In this document: positions 14,462 to 18,888 of the stretch, one piece after another
Layout of the letters: every line of letters begins with the position of its first letter
Position numbering within the stretch: position 1 is the first letter of the stretch
DNA from: an uncultured Coriobacteriales bacterium
GTDB lineage: Bacteria; Actinomycetota; Coriobacteriia; Coriobacteriales; UMGS124
Reading direction: 5' to 3'
Length of the DNA: 18,888 nt
NCBI GenBank assembly: GCA_902464015.1
Contig: CABQHM010000061.1
Location: forward strand, 1 to 18,888
Program-made: the position numbers and the translations under genes
Notes under the pieces: model-generated
Told to the model about the DNA's origin: nothing
Seen by the model: only the letters and a program-made list of their open reading frames with translations
Database searches by the model: none

Positions 14462-14764
14462 GTCGTTAGCCTTTCGCATTACTCAAGTGCTGCATTGCGG
14501 TAGCGCCTTACGAGCGCGTAGGCGCATAGTACCCCCGCAAGCGCCCACCAGTGTCGAAAAATGGCAAATACCTTGCCAAACGGTGCCATTGCGGCGAAAT
14601 CAACAGATAATGAAATGTTCATACGTCTAGACGTAGATGTTACACAGTGTGATAACGATATCGATTGTTGGGGAATGGCTTTCCTGCGCGGTGCCGGGGC
14701 GGGCAAGGCGCTGGAGTATATACTGTGCCTCATTGAGACATACGTGAAAGGCGCGGTGACGCAC
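14462..14764. promoter_or_regulatory. Divergent regulatory region between paaK and the ArsR-family gene
   Basis: Non-coding and rich in dyads. TGGCAA (14562-14567) and TTGCCA (14573-14578) flank a 5-nt spacer; AATGGCA (14560-14566) and TGCCATT (14584-14590) form a wider inverted repeat. TACGTCTAGACGTA (14622-14635) is a perfect 14-bp palindrome. CACAGTGTG (14643-14651) and CGATATCG (14656-14663) follow. TATACT (14719-14724) may be the -10 of the ArsR-family gene. An open frame from 14561 runs through but has no ribosome site and does not resemble the family N-terminus. Confidence 0.5.
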
Positions 14765-15157
14765 ATGGTTGATGACGACATGCTGGTTGACGATCTTGAC
14801 GGCGAGGAAGAAGGCTGCGGCTGCGGCGAGCACCACTGCACGGGCGACATTTCCGACTTCGACTGTTCGGAGATGCCCGACGAGGAGCTGCTCTACGACC
14901 TGGCGGACCTGTTCAAGATCTTTGCCGACACCACGCGCATCAAGATCCTCTATGCCCTCATGAAGGAGGGCAAGTCGGTGGGCGCCATCGCCGACGAGGT
15001 GGGCGCCTCGCAGAGCGCGGTGTCGCATCAGCTGCGCATCCTCAAGCAGGCACGTCTTGTACGCTTCCGCCGCGACGGCAAGCAAGTCGTGTACAGCCTG
15101 TCGGATGATCATGTGTATACCATGATCGCCCAAGGCATGGTCCACATCTGCGAATAG
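14765..15157 (+). CDS. ArsR/SmtB-family metal-sensing transcriptional repressor
   Basis: Winged-helix metalloregulator, 130 aa from ATG 14765; GTG 14756 is an alternative start with AAAGG 4 bp before it. The DNA-binding helix region is VGAIADEVGASQSAVSHQLRILKQARLV. The C-terminal helix has Asp114, His116, His127 and Glu130, matching the D-x-H-x10-H-x2-E alpha5 zinc site of SmtB. The N-terminus has a Cys/His cluster (CGCGEHHC, Cys18, Cys20, His23, His24, Cys25, and Cys34) in an acidic stretch, resembling the extra N-terminal ligands of some members. The usual alpha3 Cys is a Ser here. It probably represses a zinc- or cobalt-responsive gene, yet no metal transporter is adjacent, so it may act in trans or on itself. 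Confidence 0.87.
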   Translation: MVDDDMLVDDLDGEEEGCGCGEHHCTGDISDFDCSEMPDEELLYDLADLFKIFADTTRIKILYALMKEGKSVGAIADEVGASQSAVSHQLRILKQARLVRFRRDGKQVVYSLSDDHVYTMIAQGMVHICE

Positions 15158-15167
15158 AGTGATGCAG

Positions 15168-15245
15168 AACCTGATGCGCTGCGTTCCACAGGTGCTCACG
15201 TACATCTAGTACGCATCGCACCTGTGCGCCTTGCGCATCAGAACC
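15168..15245 (-). repeat. Nested-hairpin repeat unit 3a (complete)
   Basis: Plus-strand order: GAACC, TGATGCGC (15172-15179), TGCGTTC, inner arm CACAGGTGC (15187-15195), 22-nt loop (reverse complement of the unit 3b loop), inner arm GCACCTGTG (15217-15225), CGCCTT, GCGCATCA (15232-15240 region), GAACC. The inner helix differs wholly from those of units 1a, 2b and 3b yet is perfectly paired. Confidence 0.87.
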
Positions 15246-15320
15246 TGCTTTTAAAGGGCAGAACCTGGCCTGCTGCGGTTGGCGGAACGCGGCGGACGAG
15301 GTTCCGCCCTTACAAACGCG

Positions 15321-15399
15321 GGTTCTGGCCTGCAAGGCGTCGGGAGGCGATGCGTACTAGATGTACGTGAGCCTTCCGAGAACGCAGCAGGCCAGGTTC
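15321..15399 (+). repeat. Nested-hairpin repeat unit 3b (complete)
   Basis: Outer arms GGCCTGC (15327-15333) and GCAGGCC (15387-15393); AAGGCG (15334-15339) and GAACGCA (15380-15386); inner arms TCGGGAGGC (15340-15348) and GCCTTCCGA (15371-15379), pairing with one G-U wobble. The loop (15349-15370) is identical to that of unit 2b except for one C-to-T change. Confidence 0.88.
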
Positions 15400-15405
15400 C
15401 GCAGC

Positions 15406-16371
15406 TTACCTCAGGACGCTCGGGTTGAGGCAGTCTGCGGGGCGTTTGCCCAGCACCACGTCGATGGCGGCTTGGGTGGCGCGGCGGCGCAGCTCAAGGG
15501 CACTTTCCTCCGACCAGTAGGCGGCGTGGGCCGACAGCACCGTGTGCGGCGCACGCAGAAGGGGATGGTCGGGCTCAACCGGCTCGGTCTCGAAGACGTC
15601 GATGCCGGCACCCCACAGGCGTCCCTCTTCCAGCGCCCGGGCCAGCGCGCGCGTGTCGATGACCGGGCCGCGCGAGGTGTTCACCACCACGGCGGTGGGC
15701 TTCATGAGGGCGATGCACTCCTCGTCGAGCATGTGGCGGGTCTGGGGCGCCAGCGCGCAGTTGAAGCTCACCACGTCGCTTACGCGCAGAAGCTCCTCGT
15801 ACTCAAGGATGTCGTAGCCCTCGGGGGTGCGGCGGCCCGGCTTGAGGGAGCGCGACCAGCACACCACCTTGAAGCCCAGGCCGTTTGCCTTCTTAGCCAC
15901 GGCGCGGCCAATCTCGCCCATGCCCACCACGCCGAAGACGCGGCCTGCGCACTGGCCCAAGGGACGCGTGCGCGCGAAGTCCCACACGCCTGCCTTGATG
16001 TCGCGGTCGAGCTCGTTGATGCGGCGCAGGCACGCCAGAGCCAGGGTTATCGCGTGGTCAGAGACCACTTCGGTGCCGTAGCCGGGCACGTTGCACACGG
16101 CCACGCCGTGCTCGGTGGCCGCGGCGATGTCGATGCTGTCGTAGCCCACGCCGGTGCGGCTCACCACGCGCAGGTCCGGCAGCGCCTCGAAGACCTCGGC
16201 CGTGAAGTCGCCATAGCTCGTGATGATGCCTTGCGCACCCGCTGCGTTGCGGATGATTCCCTCAGGCGTGCGGTCTTGGAAGCGGGCGAACTCGATGCCC
16301 GCCTCTTCCACAAGCGCCTGCTCGAGGTCGGTGTCTTCAAAGTCGATGTCGCTGACGACGATTTTCGCCAT
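15406..16371 (-). CDS. D-isomer-specific 2-hydroxyacid dehydrogenase (phosphoglycerate dehydrogenase-like)
   Basis: NAD(P)-dependent dehydrogenase interconverting a 2-oxo acid and its D-2-hydroxy acid, 321 aa. The Rossmann motif GVVGMGEIG (147-155) and the catalytic triad Arg234 (NTSRGP), Glu263 (DVFETEP) and His282 (SAHAAYWSEE) are all present. There is no C-terminal ACT or regulatory domain, so a biosynthetic SerA role is less likely than a general hydroxyacid role. Start ATG 16371 (MAKIVVSDID) has GGAGGA upstream; the frame continues 54 codons further but lacks family similarity and overlaps the transporter gene. It lies 59 bp downstream of the MATE gene on the same strand and is probably co-transcribed. 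The substrate cannot be told from sequence. Confidence 0.9.
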   Translation of the reverse strand: MAKIVVSDIDFEDTDLEQALVEEAGIEFARFQDRTPEGIIRNAAGAQGIITSYGDFTAEVFEALPDLRVVSRTGVGYDSIDIAAATEHGVAVCNVPGYGTEVVSDHAITLALACLRRINELDRDIKAGVWDFARTRPLGQCAGRVFGVVGMGEIGRAVAKKANGLGFKVVCWSRSLKPGRRTPEGYDILEYEELLRVSDVVSFNCALAPQTRHMLDEECIALMKPTAVVVNTSRGPVIDTRALARALEEGRLWGAGIDVFETEPVEPDHPLLRAPHTVLSAHAAYWSEESALELRRRATQAAIDVVLGKRPADCLNPSVLR

Positions 16372-16430
16372 GGCGAGTTCCTCCAAGACGGGGATGGTCC
16401 GAGTCGGTCGGCTTGTGCCTGCGCGGGGCC

Positions 16431-17867
16431 CTACGCAGCTTGCGCTCCGGCGGGTTTGTCGGCTGCCGGTTTGAACGCCTTCCTGCACACCAGGAAGTAC
16501 GCAACGAGCATCGCCACGCCCGTCGGCGCCCAAGTGCCCAGGTACACATGCATGAGCAGGTTGAAATCCGGGTGCGCGGCGAAGATGGTGAAGAAGAATA
16601 CCATGCGCATTCCCACCGTGCCGAACAAGATGATGGCCGTGGGCAAAAGGGAGTGTTTCATGCCGCGAAGGGCGCCCGCCGTCACCTCATAGGAACAGAC
16701 GACCCATTCGAAGGCCTCCACGAGCAGCATGCGTTCCATGCCGTAGGTGATGGCGTTGGGGTCGGACGCGCACAGCCCAATGAAGAAGCGGTTCTGGGCC
16801 ACGAAGAGGAGGCTCAGCAGGCCTGCGCTCACAACGCCGCACGCCATGCACAGGGCGAAGACGCGCTTGCAGCGGTCGTACTTGCGCACGGCGAAGTTCT
16901 GGCTCGTAAACGTCACAGCCGCCGAGGCGAAGGCAGCCGCCATGAAATAGCTGGCGAACTCGTAGTTGAGCTCGGCTGCCGAACCCGACATGGCGGCCTC
17001 GCCGAAACCGTTAATGCCCGACTGAATGATGAGGTTGGAAAACGAGAACACAGCGCCTTGCAGGCCGGCCGGCACGCCCATCTTGAGAATGTCGGTCAGC
17101 TGCTTGCGCGAGGGCTTGAGCCGTGCAAGTTCGAGGTGAAATGGGCCTTCTTCCCGAAGCAGACACATGACGATGAGGCCTGCCGACAGGGCGTAGGAGA
17201 TGAGCGTTGCGAAGGTGATGCCGGCAATTCCCATGCCCAGCACACGCACGACAAAAAGGTCAAGCCCCACGTTGAGGATGCTGCCCACGGCCAGGCACCA
17301 CAGGGGACGGCGTGTGTCGCCCTTGCTGCGAAGTATTGCGCTGCCGAAGTTGTATAGCATGACAAACGGCATGCCGAGGAAGTAAATGTGCAGGTAGGTG
17401 AGGGCGTCGGGCATGGCTGAATCAGGTGTGCCGATAGCGCGCAGCATCGGGTCTGAAACCAGCAGGCCCAAAACGACGATGATGAGGCCGCTCACGAGTG
17501 CGAGCAGCACAGAGGTGTGCACGGCCAGCTCGGTCTTCTCGTCGTCTTTGCGCCCCACGTAAATGGCGATGACGACGTTGGAGCCAACGGACAGGCCCGT
17601 AAACAGGTTGACAAGCAGGTTGATGATGGGCGCGCATGCTCCCACGCCGGCAAGTGCGGTGTTGCCGAGCAGCTGGCCGCACACCATGGTGTCGGCGGTG
17701 TTGAAGAGCTGCTGCAAGAAGCTTGACACGGCGAGCGGCAGCGCGAAGATCAGGATGTTTCCCAGAAGGGGTCCCTCTGTCATGTTCATCTGACGTGGGG
17801 CGCGGGACCGTTTGGTCTTTGCGGGCGTTGCGGGTGCGGTATTCGGTTCTGCCATCGCTGGGCACAT
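16431..17867 (-). CDS. MATE family efflux transporter
   Basis: Cation-coupled multidrug/toxin exporter in the cytoplasmic membrane, 478 aa, with about twelve hydrophobic spans. The two homologous halves each open with a MATE signature: ILIFALPLAVSSFLQQLFNTADTMVCGQLLG near residues 38-68, and ILKMGVPAGLQGAVFSFSNLIIQSGINGFG in the second half. The first 30 residues are a basic, Pro/Ala-rich cytoplasmic tail, and the C-terminus is also basic. ATG 17867 has AAGGAAG 10 bp upstream; ATG 17855 is a possible alternative. It lies between fdhA and a hydroxyacid dehydrogenase on the same strand, with a terminator-like hairpin upstream. The substrate cannot be inferred. Confidence 0.93.
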   Translation of the reverse strand: MCPAMAEPNTAPATPAKTKRSRAPRQMNMTEGPLLGNILIFALPLAVSSFLQQLFNTADTMVCGQLLGNTALAGVGACAPIINLLVNLFTGLSVGSNVVIAIYVGRKDDEKTELAVHTSVLLALVSGLIIVVLGLLVSDPMLRAIGTPDSAMPDALTYLHIYFLGMPFVMLYNFGSAILRSKGDTRRPLWCLAVGSILNVGLDLFVVRVLGMGIAGITFATLISYALSAGLIVMCLLREEGPFHLELARLKPSRKQLTDILKMGVPAGLQGAVFSFSNLIIQSGINGFGEAAMSGSAAELNYEFASYFMAAAFASAAVTFTSQNFAVRKYDRCKRVFALCMACGVVSAGLLSLLFVAQNRFFIGLCASDPNAITYGMERMLLVEAFEWVVCSYEVTAGALRGMKHSLLPTAIILFGTVGMRMVFFFTIFAAHPDFNLLMHVYLGTWAPTGVAMLVAYFLVCRKAFKPAADKPAGAQAA

Positions 17868-17886
17868 GACGCGCTGACTTCCTTAC

Positions 17887-17933
17887 AAGAAGGCGGGGAT
17901 ATGACGGACTGAATGCTATCGCATATCCCCGCC
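17887..17933 (-). terminator. Terminator-like hairpin after fdhA
   Basis: GGCGGGGATATG (17892-17903) and CATATCCCCGCC (17922-17933) form a perfect 12-bp stem around an 18-nt loop. On the minus strand the stem is followed by TTCTTGT, a weak U-tract. It lies 9 bp after the fdhA stop and directly before the ribosome site of the MATE gene. Confidence 0.6.
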
Positions 17934-17942
17934 CGCATGTGT

Positions 17943-18888
17943 CTAGGCGAGTTTCTCCACTCGTACGGCGCACACCTTGTACTCGGGCGCCTTTGCGATG
18001 CCGTCGAGCGCGGCGTTCGTGAGCCAGTTGGAGTTGCCGTCTTGGAAGTGAAACGGCATCCACGTCTGGCCAGGGTTGGTCTTGTCGGAGACACGGGCCT
18101 GTGTCTCGATGCTTGCGCGGCGCGAGCTCACACGCACGCGCTTGCCGTCCTCGATGCCCAGAGCCGCTGCATCTGCGCGGTTGACCTCGATAAACGACTC
18201 ATTGGCAATCTCGTTGATGCCGGCCGTTTTGTCGGTCATGGCGCAGGCGTTGTACTGGTAGAGGATGCGCCCGGTGGAAAGCACGAGCGGGTAGTCGGCG
18301 TCGGGCAGCTCCTGGGCGGGTTTGTAGGGCGCGGGCGAGTAGGCGCCCTTGCCGCGCGTAAAACCACCGGCGTGCAGGATTGGCGTGCCGGGGTGCTCGG
18401 GCGAGGTGCACGGCCACTGAAGGCCACGTCCGGCAACCTCGTCGCCGTCGAGTCGGGCGTGCGAGATGCCTGCATAGGAGGGCGTGAGGCTTGCGATCTC
18501 GTCCATCACCTGGGCAGGGGAGAGCGGGGGTTGCGCATAGCCCATGCGGTTCATGATGAGCGTGAAGATCTCGGTGTCGGGCTTGGTGTCGCTCGCGATC
18601 TCCACGGCCTTGCGCACGCGCTGCACGCGACGCTCGGTGTTGGTGAAGGTGCCGTCCTTCTCGGCGTAGCTGCGGCCGGGCAGCACCACGTCGGCGTACT
18701 TGGCCGTCTCGGTGAGGAAGAGGTCGTCTACGACGAGGAAGTCGAGCGACTCCAGCGCACGGATGACGTGGTGCGTGTCGGGGTCGGTGCGCACGGGGTC
18801 CTCGCCGAAGATGAAGAGGCCGCGCAGGCGCCCTTCGATCATGGCAGGGAAACACTCGGTGGCCTTGAGGCCGGGCGTGCGGCTGAGC
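17943..18888 (-). CDS. fdhA: Formate dehydrogenase alpha subunit, C-terminal part (cut by window edge)
   Basis: The last 314 or so codons of a molybdopterin-dependent formate dehydrogenase catalytic subunit. The frame stays open to the window's right edge (LKATECFPAM...), so the N-terminus, the iron-sulfur ligands and the active-site Cys or selenocysteine lie outside. Family marks include the GRLRGLFIFGEDP segment of the cofactor domain, ADVVLPGRSYAEKDGTFTN and TERRVQRV typical of FdhA/FdhF, and the dinucleotide-binding C-terminal domain with VLSTGRILYQYN, ESFIEVNRADAAALGIEDG and the terminal PEYKVCAVRVEKL. It catalyses formate/CO2 interconversion. A start at the internal ATG 18842 is unlikely because similarity continues upstream of it. 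Confidence 0.9.
   Translation of the reverse strand, partial: LSRTPGLKATECFPAMIEGRLRGLFIFGEDPVRTDPDTHHVIRALESLDFLVVDDLFLTETAKYADVVLPGRSYAEKDGTFTNTERRVQRVRKAVEIASDTKPDTEIFTLIMNRMGYAQPPLSPAQVMDEIASLTPSYAGISHARLDGDEVAGRGLQWPCTSPEHPGTPILHAGGFTRGKGAYSPAPYKPAQELPDADYPLVLSTGRILYQYNACAMTDKTAGINEIANESFIEVNRADAAALGIEDGKRVRVSSRRASIETQARVSDKTNPGQTWMPFHFQDGNSNWLTNAALDGIAKAPEYKVCAVRVEKLA

Larger units (their letters stand above)
15165..15402. repeat. Nested-hairpin repeat array 3 (between convergent genes)
   Basis: Contains one unit on the minus strand (15168-15245) and one on the plus strand (15321-15399), with hybrid fragments between (15256-15306) that join a GGCCTGC-type arm to a GGCGGACGAGGTTC arm. 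It begins 7 bp after the ArsR-family stop and ends 3 bp before the stop codon of the minus-strand dehydrogenase, so it fills the whole intergenic space. Confidence 0.87.

Noticed and set aside
13130..14503. 457-aa plus-strand frame opposite paaK
   Set aside because: Antisense shadow; composition is biased to Val, His, Gly and Leu with no domain, while the minus strand encodes a clear CoA ligase.
14561..14764. 68-residue extension of the ArsR-family protein
   Set aside because: No Shine-Dalgarno site at 14561, the region carries dyads and a likely -10, and the metalloregulator fold is complete from ATG 14765.
3931..15402. Hairpin arrays considered as CRISPR
   Set aside because: Units are few, in both orientations, with internal variation in paired arms instead of unique spacers; no cas genes are present.

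Overview
The window is GC-rich, almost fully coding DNA from a low-redundancy bacterial chromosome. Gene content points to an anaerobic, probably gut-dwelling actinobacterium of the class Coriobacteriia (Collinsella/Olsenella/Enorma-like). This assignment is inference: it rests on high GC with strong GC3 codon use, gram-positive-style Shine-Dalgarno sites, and the mix of formate dehydrogenase, a paaK-ACT pair, a MATE pump and a 'EGGERT'-type cysteine desulfurase. No 16S rRNA or other phylogenetic marker is present.

Left half (1-9.6 kb, plus strand) is a phosphate island. A leader carrying 11-bp-spaced direct repeats (a probable Pho box) precedes pstS-pstC-pstA-pstB, the high-affinity phosphate ABC importer. 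After a block of intergenic hairpin repeats and a strong terminator, a second and even more regular set of 11-bp-spaced repeats precedes a PiT-family phosphate permease and its DUF47 (PhoU-like) partner. A response regulator and histidine kinase (PhoB/PhoR-like) follow, then a cysteine-desulfurase-family enzyme. The natural model is that phosphorylated PhoB-like protein binds both repeat sets and drives both uptake systems. The PstS protein is circularly permuted relative to classical PstS.

Middle (9.6-10.5 kb) is about 900 bp of non-coding DNA holding two unrelated repeat structures: a 276-bp MITE-like element with about 70-bp composite terminal inverted repeats, and an array of nested-hairpin repeats.

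Right half (10.5-18.9 kb) is mostly on the minus strand. One probable operon is paaK -> ACT-domain protein -> orphan cytoplasmic Mo/W-bis-MGD oxidoreductase, with a terminator/attenuator hairpin before the last gene. Divergent from paaK is an SmtB-like ArsR-family metal sensor. A second minus-strand run is formate dehydrogenase alpha subunit (cut by the window edge) -> MATE transporter -> D-2-hydroxyacid dehydrogenase.

The most striking non-genic signal is a family of nested palindromes present as three arrays (3931-4183, 10081-10483, 15165-15402). Each unit has two helices whose sequences change between copies while pairing is preserved, separated by invariant segments (AAGGCG and GAACGCA) and capped by a conserved 22-nt loop. 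All three arrays sit within about 10 bp of stop codons and none lies in a promoter region.
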